Assembly (NCBI GenBank): GCA_027475525.1
Contig: JAMWFC010000053.1
Coordinates: 1,426,001 to 1,490,000, forward strand
Source: Macrolepiota albuminosa
Taxonomy: Eukaryota; Basidiomycota; Agaricomycetes; Agaricales; Agaricaceae
Reading direction: 5' to 3'
Length of the DNA stretch: 64,000 bases
Shown: positions 43,263 through 53,367 of the stretch, in pieces
Layout: each line of letters starts with the position of its first letter
Position numbering within the stretch: the first letter of the stretch is position 1
The notes under the pieces: model-generated
Told to the model about the DNA's origin: nothing
Database searches by the model: none
What the model saw: only the letters and a program-made list of their open reading frames with translations
Translations under genes and position numbers: made by a program

Positions 43263-43980
43263 CATCATCATCATCATCATCATCATTATTATTACTATCA
43301 AAAGTTGATATACATAGACTACTACATACATACCATACATACCATACATACCATACATACTTTCATGACAAACTCAGCGCGCCGGACGCCCGATGTCAAA
43401 CATTCAACGCAACGCAACGAAGGGAAACGCCGGAGGGTGGTGGGTGGGTCGGTGGGTCGCCGGGTGAGGGGGGGGGGTGTACATGTATACCCTCAAGCCA
43501 AGCTCCAAGCTTCGAGCTTCATCGACCGGTGATTTAGAACCGAAGCATGGTAAACGTAAACTCCATCACTGTCCTGTACCTGTACGTAGGTATGGTAGAA
43601 AAGACGAAGAAAATCAAAGAAAGAAAAGAAAATCATACAACGCCTTGATCAGTGCGCGGCTACGATGTGATTGCGATTGCGATTGCGATTGCGGGTTACG
43701 GCTACGGCTACGGCTACGCGTTGCGGTTCACGGTTATACTTACAATCACAGTTAGTTACAGTTTACAGTTTACACTTACAGCCACGGTTCCGACCACGGG
43801 TTACGTACCACCAACCATGTGCGGACCGCACGCCGACAGGTCGTCCACTGGGGGTTGACAAATGGCAATGGCAATGACAGTGGCGGCCCAACCCAACGGG
43901 ACAGCGACAGCGACAGCCGTACCCACCCACCACACCACACCACACCACCCACCCACCCACCCACTCCTACGAGACTCCTA
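43263..43980. repeat. Cluster of simple repeats
   Basis: Successive tracts: (CAT)8 at 43263-43286, four copies of CATACATAC at 43325-43360, a G9 run near 43470, and (GATTGC)4 at 43669-43692. GGCTAC-type repeats run to about 43718 and TTACAGT-type repeats lie near 43745-43785. GACAGC and CCCAC/CACAC tracts lie near 43900-43970. CT-rich CCTATC repeats follow near 44100-44140. There is no gene; the open frames here are products of the repeats. Confidence 0.8.
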
Positions 43981-44969
43981 CGTCCTTCCACTGACAAGTC
44001 GACTAGTCCCCGCGGGGACGCCACCTGACAGTGAATGGAAGGAAAGTGTAATACTAATTATAAATAATACTAGGTTTTTGGGTATGTGTATACCTGGGTC
44101 TATCCTGTCCTATCCTATCCTATCTGTCCTGTCCTATCTGTCTTATCCGACACCGCAACCGCGACCACGACTACCCCACCGTATCGTATCGTATCGTGAA
44201 CATAATTCCTGGGATACGGAATAAGATAATAAACAAACCTACTAGTGTCAGCCCGCGCGTGCGCGTGGCGTCATCGAGCGCCTTCTCCCCTCCTTCTCGA
44301 AAAAGTAAAAGAAAAAGTAAACCCCGGCTTTATGAGAACCGCTCGACCAAGGAAGGAAGGACTGCAAAAAAAGTGCTATTAGGGAGGGATACTTATGTTA
44401 GTCGAACGAGTGGGCTTCCGCTTATAGTTGGTAGTGTCTACAATCGACCTATTCTGTTAATTCCGACTCTGCTCGAGTTCATGGCCATGGGCAGCATAGC
44501 ATATATTCGTGAGTATATAGGCATTAGCACAATACAACCGCGCTTTCTCACCTAGCACAGGTTAGTTATACTTAAGTCCAATCAATCCATCATCAACGAA
44601 CGAACGAGCAAAAAAAAAGTCAGAAAAGCTCGTCAGCTGAAACGAAAAAGAAAATCAACTCGTTACCCACCTAAAAGGCCGGCGCAGCACCGGTGTTTCG
44701 AGGCGGAACTATAGTAAGTAGAGAGGCCCGGCCGGTATCGGTGTCGTACAAGTAGGTATGCCCCCATGAGCTCCGTTGGTGAGTAGGCGCAGGCGCCCCG
44801 CACGTACAACAAACACATCATCCAACAAAACCCACTGAAAACTCACCGACCTCCATGGCCAGTGCGTTGACGAAAAGAACGACAAAAAAAAAGAGAAATA
44901 AACCTCTCTTTGCCTGGGCAGATGCGCCCGCGCGGCAAACGAATGGCTGACGTAAGGTATTGTTTTGAG
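43981..44969. other. Intergenic region without recognisable gene
   Basis: Contains a CCTATCCTATC-type tract at about 44103-44150 and GTATC repeats near 44180. No frame shows protein-like composition or conserved motifs. Confidence 0.45.
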
Positions 44970-45182
44970 AATTTAAAAACGCTGGGCTGCCTTTATCCCC
45001 CGCCACCGCCCCGCCGGCCACGAACCACCATCCAGTTCTCGTGTAAACGAACGCCAAATTTCCACAGGCCTCCCAGCTCCATCTGGCAGCAGCAGCAACG
45101 CGTCGTATTCCGCGTTCTCCGCTTGAAGGGCCTCCGACGCGTGTCGCAGGAACGAGGACCAAGATCGTCTGTCTTCCAGCAA
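44970..45182 (-). CDS. Possible exon or gene fragment, unassigned
   Basis: A minus-strand frame reads MLEDRRSWSSFLRHASEAL, QAENAEYDALLLLPDGAGRP and VEIWRSFTRELDGG. Its amphipathic, Ala/Leu/Glu/Arg-rich composition looks more like real protein than the neighbouring random frames. No family is recognised and no convincing flanking exons were found. It may be a decayed fragment or chance. Confidence 0.25.
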
Positions 45183-46821
45183 CTAATGACATCCATCCAT
45201 CGCAAATGCGTAACTCAAGTCGCATGGGTCCCTCAGCGAACTTTCGAACTGTGATCGTTTGTTTGTGTCAAGATGCTTTGGGGCGTGAATCGGTCATTGA
45301 TGGTGTCCCAACTCCCGACTGGTCTACGAACTCGCTGGGTAGATATAGTTCAACCATCGTTGTTGACAATGGCGTCGCCGGTCCGATGACTCTGTAACGG
45401 AGGATTTGTGACGACATCCTCGAAATGATGGAAAACCTGTTGGGTCTGTCATGCATGGATATTGTATATTTGTTTTATCCCTCCTTATTCATATGGCCTA
45501 CGAGCAACATTGTCAAGGGTGAAATAGAATGATATATATATATTTCAGGGTTGAAAAATCATTGAACACACTATGTCAAGTCGATATGACAAGACGCGTT
45601 TGTATCAGCCGATATATTCGCAAAGAACACGAAAAGAGGACACGTCAACTAGATCACGATCGTGACTCACCCTTCTCTCAGGTCAACGTTGGCAACAACC
45701 ATTCCACGCGTGGTGGATCTCTGACATCTCTGACATCCAGTTCAGAAGCACCGAAGCACCAGCCTCAGATAGCCGATAGCTATAAGAGAATCCAAAGGGT
45801 GTTCACAATAGGAAAGGCTTAGTGGGGGCGCCCATGAGAAGTCACTTGAGCAAAGAATCCGCTTCCACGCATGCATTGTGCGATATCGAGGAGTGATTAC
45901 GGCCTACATTGACAGGGGACCGCCCCACGGGCGTGCGTACATTAAGCCCGTCATCATAGAGAGGCGTGTTCTTTTCCTGGCTGGGTTTAGGGCGGAGAGG
46001 GAAGAGTACGGATTTGAAAAACGTTTGACAGACCAGCCGTGATCCCGTGCAGTTCGAAGCGCGGTGTGCTCGAGTTGGATGGAGCGATGTACGATAATGG
46101 AGGGAATAGTTCCCATTTTCTTCCCGTGTGCCCATGCATGGTCCCATCGAGTGTGCTCTTCTGGGTAAGAGAAAATGCTTTTTGGAAAGGTTTTTCCTTG
46201 GGAGGACAGGTGGACTCGAGGGCTGACGGGTGGAATGGATGATGGTTCTGCGAGAGGGGGAAGGTCGGCGGAGATGGCGGTTGTTTATTAGGTGCTACAC
46301 CAAAGCTAGTTCACGTCTAACGAATCGGATGTGGGTCGTCTCTTGAACGTCCCACAAAAGTCGTAGCCATATTGCACCTGAATTGGAATACAACCCTGGT
46401 ATTAAAGCGCCTTAGGGAATGATTAATCGTGAAAAGAACACGAACTAAAAACATCTCCATGCTCACTAATGAAAGGCGAATATGAAGCAGAAACGCGACA
46501 AATTGCGGCTAGCATCGCCCAATATTACTTTTTTTTCCTTTGATATAACGGTACCGAATTGTATCCCATCCGTTAGAATTGTCCTCGGTCTCCGAATGAA
46601 GGTGGGTCCGAAGCTAAAATGCCACTCTGATTAAGGACAGCCTTTGTTGAAATCCTTCGTGTGGGTGTATTCAGCTTGCAGGATGCTCTCAGTCTCCTTT
46701 GGCGCGACACTCTGAGACGCCGCCAATATTGGGGTCTCGTACCAATCCTTATTTGGAAGTCTACTTCCTTCCCTGACCCGGGAATTCGTTGACCCAATGG
46801 GCCTACCGTAATGCGTGGTCT
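45183..46821. other. Gene-free interval before the GFA pair
   Basis: About 1.6 kb of normal composition with only short random frames. The right end carries the promoter of the first GFA-like gene. Confidence 0.5.
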
Positions 46822-46829
46822 TATATAAC
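46822..46829 (+). promoter_or_regulatory. TATA box of first GFA-like gene
   Basis: TATATAAC, 45 nt upstream of the ATG at 46875. Typical sequence and spacing. Confidence 0.55.
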
Positions 46830-46874
46830 AGAAACCTAGATAAGCATCGACTCAGCAGCAAACGACGCGCAAAC

Positions 46875-47409
46875 ATGTCTTTAGACACTGCCAAGACGTA
46901 CTCTGGTTCATGTCTATGTCGTACAATCCAGTACACAGTTACCGGAGAGCCTCTGACGTTTTTTGTGTGCCACTGTGGAAATTGTCGCAAGGCGACAGGC
47001 GCGGCTTTCATGGCAAACGCGGTTTTCAAACAAACAGTACGTGTGTCCCCTGTCTTGAGACGCCTTCGGGTTGAATTCTGAATTAGGCGTAGCAAGTCAT
47101 AGTAACACACGGAAAAGATAGCATCAGGCGGTTCGGCGACACCCAGACGGGAAGCGGAAAAGTGCTGCAGCGCTCGTTCTGCGTTTCATGCGGTTCCAAT
47201 ATTTTCCTTGGACATGACACTGGTGATTATACCATCGTGGCAACGGGGACGCTAAACGAGGAACCGGGGTGGGGTAAGTTGCATTTGAGTGACACTTGTC
47301 TTGCAAGGTAACTCATAACCCTGTCGGAGTAGTTCCTAGAAAAGAAAAATGCGTTGAGGGTAAAAGGCCGTGGATCGAGAGTATTCGGACACAATCATCG
47401 AAGCTATAG
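46875..47409 (+). CDS. GFA/CENP-V domain protein, copy 1
   Basis: Three exons: 46875-47036 (162 nt), 47093-47273 (181 nt) and 47333-47409 (77 nt), giving 139 residues. The zinc-binding Cys sets of the glutathione-dependent formaldehyde-activating enzyme/CENP-V fold are visible: SCLCRTIQYTVTGEP (Cys13, Cys15), FFVCHCGNCRKATGAAF (Cys32, 34, 37) and RSFCVSCGSNIF. The second exon starts at CAAGTC after GCGTAG; the next AG downstream would create a stop, and the paralogue supports this choice. The end is WVPRKEKCVEGKRPWIESIRTQ. Catalytic activity of such fungal proteins is mostly unproven; binding of a glutathione adduct is a family-level inference. Confidence 0.88.
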
Positions 47410-47680
47410 GTATTTGAAAAACTCGGATGAAACATGGGAAATCCATTATGCTGTTCATGTTCGCGGAGATAGTAAGTTTGTCTCCATCGACTCGTCTTGA
47501 AAAGGTTTTGTACTTGTGGAAGAGTATTCTATTTCGGACGAACAAATAATAACATGTCATCCATCAGCAAGGATCATCGTGATTTTGACTGATCGACCGG
47601 GTGCAATGGATGCCGAGGCCGGAATCAACCTTAACAATGGATCTTTCTCTTGCTTTCATTCCCAGACGTTGTAATTAGAG
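47410..47680. other. Spacer between the two GFA-like genes
   Basis: 271 bp between the stop of copy 1 and the start of copy 2. It must contain the 3' end of one gene and the promoter of the next. A short open extension after the first stop (RYLKNSDETWEIHYAVHVRGD) resembles a coding tail but lies beyond the TAG. Confidence 0.5.
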
Positions 47681-48212
47681 ATGGCAAAGGTATACCACGG
47701 TTCTTGTCTCTGCCGCGCCATCGAATATACCATTACTGGGGAACCATTTACGTTCTACGTGTGTCATTGCAGCAACTGCCGTAAATCGTCCGGCTCCGCA
47801 TTCTTGACGAATGGATTCTTCAAGAAAGAAGTGCGTTATACCGCTCCTTGATATCTTAACTAATCGGGAGATTAATCTGTATTTGTCCTCAGCAAGTCAG
47901 GGTGACCAAGGGGAGTGATCACATCAACGTGTATCGCGATATGGACACCAAGAGTGGGGCGCCATTGCTTCGGTCGTTCTGCCCGACGTGTAGCGCACCT
48001 TTGTTCATTGGAAACACTAAGAACACATTCACGATTGTGTCACTTGGGACATTGGACGACGAGGTTGACTGGGGTGAGTAGTTGTAATACGTCTCCGGCT
48101 GAACGGATACTGAGACATCGTCACAGTTCCTCGTGGGGAGAGCTTCGCCCATTGCAGGAGGCTATGGGTAGAGAAGTTACACACTGAACCAAAGAAGAAA
48201 GCCAAGCTTTGA
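47681..48212 (+). CDS. GFA/CENP-V domain protein, copy 2 (tandem paralogue)
   Basis: Three exons: 47681-47830 (150 nt), 47893-48073 (181 nt) and 48127-48212 (86 nt), giving 138 residues. Exon 2 has exactly the same length as in copy 1, and both introns fall at the same protein positions. The zinc sets are repeated: GSCLCRAIEYTITGEPF, YVCHCSNCRKSSGSAF and RSFCPTCSAPLFIG. The end is VPRGESFAHCRRLWVEKLHTEPKKKAKL, with a basic tail absent from copy 1. It is clearly a tandem duplicate, and divergence at many positions says the duplication is old. TGA is at 48210-48212. Confidence 0.88.
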
Positions 48213-48589
48213 TGCTTCATATCAAAGTACCCAGCCGTCATTTTCGGATTTTTGGCATGTCGCTGGGTACGGTGTGATATGTACCACGTCTTCGTGTTCT
48301 AATTATAGGAAGAAAGACGCAGACTACTCAGGGCATACTAAGATTACTTGAGGTAATTGTGGCAAAAGTCCTGATTTTCTCTTTTCATCTCGGAGACTCA
48401 AGGGATACGGAAAAAAATAAGGGGGGGACGATATTCAGTTTCAGGATTAAAGCTCGATGAGAACCCCCCTTTTCCCTTTCCCCCTGCCAAAAATAGAATT
48501 TACTAGTCTCGAGTACTAACAGCGTCTTTTTGTGCATCCTACTACTCTCGATCACGCACTCTTTCGACATTCCGGATCACAAAACCAGT
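48213..48589. other. 3' flank of GFA copy 2
   Basis: Normal CpG content with a G7 run near 48420. No gene. CpG drops sharply near 48590, where a decayed repeat island begins. Confidence 0.45.
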
Positions 48590-49139
48590 TTCACTGCTGG
48601 CACTGAAAGATGTTTCCATTGGAAAAAGTGTAAAAAAAACATGTTATACCATTTTCAGATAGAAAAAGCTTTGTTACAAGGTACAATGGTAGGTGCTCTT
48701 GGTGCTATGATTGGGCTCCATAACAGGAGCCACTGTGTATATGAGGCTCTGCTGACCCAGCAACAGTTCTGCCAGTGATTCTACAGCAGGTATCTATAAT
48801 GACAGGCTTCTCTGGGTGTGCAATTGCACTGCTATCAGAGCCCTTGCTCATGGAGGTTCAACTGGTTGAGCAGGCTGGTATTTAGCCTGCTTTATATTGA
48901 TGATCAGTTCCTCATAGTTCAGGATCTTGCACTTGGACATGTGGTCAATCTGTTCCAGCACTGAGACACACTGATAATGTCCAAATTGAGCTAAGGTGCA
49001 CTATCACTAGTACAGCTATTTAGTCAATATTGCTTTGGGCATGCTAAGTGTTTGAGAGTGTGTCAAATAGGTCTCAAAAAACATACAAGAGGTGGGTGGC
49101 AAAGAAAGTAGGTGATTGGAGATGCTTATGTAAGGCTTC

Positions 49140-49272
49140 AAATGCAGCAAGAGAGCACTAAAAGTTGCTAAGAAAAAGTGCTAAGAGTTGCCAAGGAAAA
49201 GCACTAAGAGGTGCAAGAGAGTTGCCAAGGAATGGTGCTAAGAGGCACTGAAAAAGGTTGCTAAAGAGGTGT
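49140..49272 (+). repeat. Degenerate short tandem repeat
   Basis: Imperfect copies of a motif like GTTGCCAAGGAAAAGCACT AAGAGGTGC, about 25-30 bp, occur four or five times. They are followed by the open frame starting at 49276. Substitutions between copies are mostly at T/C and A/G positions. Confidence 0.6.
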
Positions 49273-49275
49273 TAA

Positions 49276-50125
49276 ATGTTAGCACCTGTAGGCCCATCTA
49301 CCACTAGAATAGCAGAGGCCTACATAGAAGAGGTACTGGAAGAGCCTGCAGCCCTAGAAGCTGAGCATGTAGAAAATTGCTTCCTACAACTTCCTGATGA
49401 AGATGAAGCCAAGGAATCTGATGACCCCTCTGAGGAGGCTATGAACTTATCAATGGACAATGATGCCAAAGCAGAGGATCAGTGGTTGAAATCCCACTCA
49501 TACCATTTACCTGCAGGTGTTCTGGAAGTTATACTCAGAGGTGACAAAATTTACTATCTATGCACAACTAGAGTGCTATGCCTCAGTGCATACTGTAGCT
49601 GCATGTATTGAGGCAACCGGCTTGGAGAGCATGACATGAACATCTACCCACATGTTAGGCAACCAGACCTGAGTGATGTGTGACCATTGCTAGAATTAGC
49701 AACTCTGTCAGGACTGCATGCTGACAGTCCCAAGCAATGTTAGTCGGGTACTACTGCAGCTCATCATATTTGAAAATGAGAGGAGAAACAAAACTTTAGA
49801 ACAATATGTTTTTCTATTCATGCCTACAAACATGGGTTCTACTACTAAGCTACCTGGGCCATCACAGTCACTCATCTCATACATTCACCATTTTCAAACC
49901 CTTTTGCACAACCTTCCAATAGCCTACCAATACTTCAGCATCAGCAATGACAATATTAATTTAAGAATTTCTGCTGTTTTTTCAAAAATTTTTGACCACA
50001 TATATGTCACGCAGTTTGTTGAAGCAACCAGGTTGTTGTTATGCATGACAAGCTTAGTTTTTAGAAATGCAACCAAGCCTGCATTATGCATGACAGTTGC
50101 CTCAATACATGCAGCTACAATATAG
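49276..50125 (+). pseudogene. Unrecognised frames in CpG-depleted repeat
   Basis: Two plus-strand frames. 49276-49611 reads acidic, EEVLEEPAALEAEHVENCF then DQWLKSHSYHLPAGVLEVIL. 49718-50125 reads SYIHHFQTLLHNLPIAYQYF and SNDNINLRISAVFSKIFDH. They may be parts of one decayed transposon protein. I do not recognise the family, and either strand could be the coding one. Confidence 0.3.
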
Positions 50126-50949
50126 TAGCACTTAGTTGACAAGGACACAATATGCCCCATGTATTCAGTATAAAATATACTGATTTAATTGTTCATGTTC
50201 TGTTATTAGAACTCCAGATATATTTGCAGTGCAAGGCCATAAGACAATTGAAAGTATTGACCCCCTAGAGCCACATGTCCAAGGAATGCTTGGCATATTG
50301 TAATAAAGACATAGGAGTAGTTGAGGCACTAGCATGGGTGCAGGAAGTGCTCAATATAATACCAGTGAGTAATTTCTATACTCCTAGCAGTTCAAGGGTG
50401 GCTTGAAGAGCCCCCTCACATGCATGCCTGAGACCCTAAGACAGATAACCTAGGTCTGGATGGTTAAGCAAGCATGGCCTGCAAAGTAGAAAGCAAGGCA
50501 TCTATAATGCCTTGCATGCTAATAGCTGAGTCACTACATGACCATGCAGCATATCAATGCATGCACAATAGTAATCTCAGGTTATAGACAATCAGGGCAT
50601 TGTATTTGAGAAGTCAGACCTTTGATAGTAGCTCCAGCTCATTGTAATTGTTATGATATCACAAGTATCATCTCTGTGACACTATAAGTATGTTCCTGGC
50701 TACTTTTCTTTTTGCTTTGTCTATGGTTACCTTTTTCATATCACACCTCTGCTTTGTCCACCTCTTTCATTGTTATGGACTCATATATATATTACTTATG
50801 ATACACAGCATGCCCTCAGTTGATTATATTCAGACTGAGGGTATGTCTCAAATAATACTTAACATATACAAATGACTAACTGTACTATAGACAACAGCCT
50901 AATTAGTCTGAAATATTATAGGTATTATGGAAAATTACAACAGTAATGA

Positions 50950-52187
50950 GCCAGGCTGATCAGATTTGTGCCCAGTGTAGAGATATATAAACATTGTGTA
51001 GCTGCATGTTAGTAATGCCATCAGATAAGCACCTTCTAAAAAAGATAGTTTCCTTTCTGACTATAATTAAAGTGTTCATGCCACCAACAAAAATGTGTTG
51101 GTTGTCAATTTTTTAATAGATCATAAAATACAATCATTCTGCTATCATGTGGCATGACACAGCACTGTTGAGAAGCAGGCCCAAAGGCATGCCTTCATTA
51201 GTGGCTATCAAGATCTTACCAACTTTATGCAAGCTTGTTTTTATATCCCAAAAAAGACAAATTTACATTTTCAACCAATTCTGATCAATTTAATTTGGAA
51301 CATTTTGGTTGCCAGTGACCTTTCTCACCACAGTTGTGACAGGTTTTGGCTCATGCTTGAGTCTAATATTTTTTTATATGTTTGGCATCACATTTACTCT
51401 TACTCAACTTATGATCTTTCAAGATAAAAGCCAGTGTTTTATTCATAGTAGAATCTTCAAGTGTGAGTCTGTTATAAATAAATAATAATTTGGCCATGAC
51501 CATTTCAAGAGTCAAAAATGTGCTTTGAAGCAGTAAGCACTGCTTAACCATCTCTTAAGTCAGAGTTTTTAGTAGCAAAAGAAGCATTACATTCAGAATT
51601 GTATGATCATCAATATTATGGCTGGCTTTTGTAAAGCAACAATAGACAATATACACTTATAAAACCTAAGATGAATAGTCAAGGATGAGTTTCCATTCCA
51701 TTGTTTTGTGTATAATTGCTGGTAATAATAGTAGACATTTATTCTACTTTGATAGTTGACATAATTTTTTTTGCAGTTGGTCTCAAACCCCTTTTGAGTC
51801 AGTGATGGCCTTGCATTTAATGTATTCAATCATGTTTTAAATTATTCCAATGGCTGAGTCATCTTTGATGAGCCAATGCTTATATTTTTCATGTGCATAT
51901 TTCCAGGTCAAGAATTCCTTTGATTGCACTGCTTTCATTAGATTATCTTCTTCCTTGAAGAGAGTTTTGGGAAACTCATCTTCCCTTGGACAAGGCAAAG
52001 TCATCAAATTGAGAAACTCAGCAGGTGGTTTGAGAGGGCAAGATTCATGTCCAGAGACAACTTCCCATAATCCTTTCACCTGTAGGGCAAACTTCATGTT
52101 GTCTGCCTACACATGGTAATTAGTATCATTGAACTTTGGAAATTGTAGAGTCTCAGAAGTGTAATAATTCATAGCAGCAGAGCTCAT
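50950..52187 (-). pseudogene. Ty1/copia retrotransposon remnant (gag to protease region)
   Basis: Minus-strand translation from ATG 52187-52185 gives a copia-type Gag start. The conserved core is LQFPKFNDTNYHV*ADNMK and FALQVKGLWEVVSGHE, where the stop replaces an expected Trp. About 280 codons on is a CCHC knuckle, CHNCGEKGHWQPKC, at 51300-51345. Beyond it are degenerate traces of a protease/pre-integrase region, LHNVYIS and LGTNLISLAHY. Many stops and near-absence of CpG show it is dead. No LTRs, integrase or RT could be identified. Confidence 0.65.
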
Positions 52188-52761
52188 AACTTGTTGCAAA
52201 ATATCACTAAATAAGGTGTATTCATGTACAAGTTTAACAATAATACAACTAGAGTCAAGAAACCAAAGATGATTTTAAGTTAGTACAAATAATGAATGAG
52301 GTAAAGTAAAGCTCTCATCTGGAGTCAAGAAATTGAAGATGATTGTAAGGGCAACCTCTAGATGCTATGGCTCAATCACACAGCTGGCAGAGGGACATTC
52401 AAAGTGTATTAGAATATATACTAACAATATTATAATAACTACTCACCTGGCAGAGGGAGATCCAAAGAAAACAAGTCTGAGGATTTTCTATGCCAGGTTG
52501 GACACTTCTGGAGCCTCTGAAGCATGGAAAACAACTGCACAGGACAACAAAATCTCAAAAACTTGAAAATTGCCTAAACAAACAAGTGCACAAATAAAGC
52601 AGGCAAACTCTGGCTTATGTAAGCAGTCTGGAAGTGGTACTGAAGGGCCTGCACTTGTCTGAATAATAGCTAAAGAACCAGAGCACTTCAAGGGCTGAAA
52701 ATAGTATTAACAGATAGTGTTGAAAGAATTCTGAGGTTTACTTTAGTAGACTGAGATTTTA

Positions 52762-52920
52762 CTACTTGCTTTGGCATGCATTTTGTCCTCAAAATTTGTG
52801 CCCCTCATGTAATCTCAGACATTGCCATGTCTCTTCCTCTACTTGCTTTGGCATGCATTTTGTCCTCAAAATTTGTGCCCCTCATGTAATCTCAGACATT
52901 GCCATGTCTCTTCCTCTACT
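52762..52920. repeat. Perfect tandem 77-bp duplication (D), in repeat island
   Basis: Copies 52762-52838 and 52839-52915 are identical, and matching continues 5 bases further. The unit starts CTACTTGCTTTGGCATGC and ends CCATGTCTCTTCCT. It has the same 77-bp period as A, B and C. Confidence 0.97.
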
Positions 52921-52924
52921 GGCT

Positions 52925-53097
52925 ATGTTCTCAATATTTGCTCCCTTTCAGCTATCTTTACTGGCTATTACTACTGGCTATTACTATCATGTTTTTAATA
53001 TTTGCTCCCTTTCGGCTATCTTTACTGGCTATTACTACCAGCTATCACTATCATGTCCTTGATATTTGCTCTCTTTTGGCTATCTTTACTGGCTATT
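52925..53097. repeat. 64-bp minisatellite, about 2.7 copies
   Basis: Imperfect copies begin at 52925, 52989 and 53053, each with ATATTTGCTC then TGGCTATC or CGGCTATC then TTTACTGGCTATTA. Copies differ at several bases, so unlike the 77-bp duplications this is a genuine, aged tandem repeat. Confidence 0.8.
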
Positions 53098-53215
53098 ATG
53101 TTGCTCCTCTTTTCTGCTATCTTTGTTGAGTAATTAATTGATTTTTTTATGTTAAACTTTTATTTTCTATATATTATATTTTAAGTTGTTTTTTTTTCTG
53201 TATTGAGTGCATTAT

Positions 53216-53367
53216 TGTTTTTTTCTTTTACCAAGTTGAGAGATTCTGTTTTTTTTTTCATATATATATGTATGTTTTTTGAATAAGTATTAATGTTTTT
53301 TTCTTTTACCAAGTTGAGAGATTCTGTTTTTTTTTCATATATATATGTATGTTTTTTGAATAAGTAT
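53216..53367. repeat. Near-perfect tandem repeat, period 77-78 bp (E)
   Basis: Copies 53216-53290 and 53294-53367 match except for a T-run of 10 versus 9. The period is 78 before the run and 77 after it. The copies are separated by 3 bases that match neither end. It is either a real repeat or a variant of the 77-bp artefact. Confidence 0.85.

Noticed and set aside
43263..43980. CRISPR-like array
   Set aside because: Repeats are microsatellites without unique spacers, and this is a fungal nuclear sequence.
47410..47480. C-terminal extension of GFA copy 1 beyond TAG 47407-47409
   Set aside because: The sequence after the stop reads openly, but copy 2 ends at a comparable place, so the stop is taken as real.
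49924..50160. Minus-strand frame of 78 codons in the repeat island
   Set aside because: Overlaps a longer plus-strand frame and neither is recognisable, so I did not list it as a gene.
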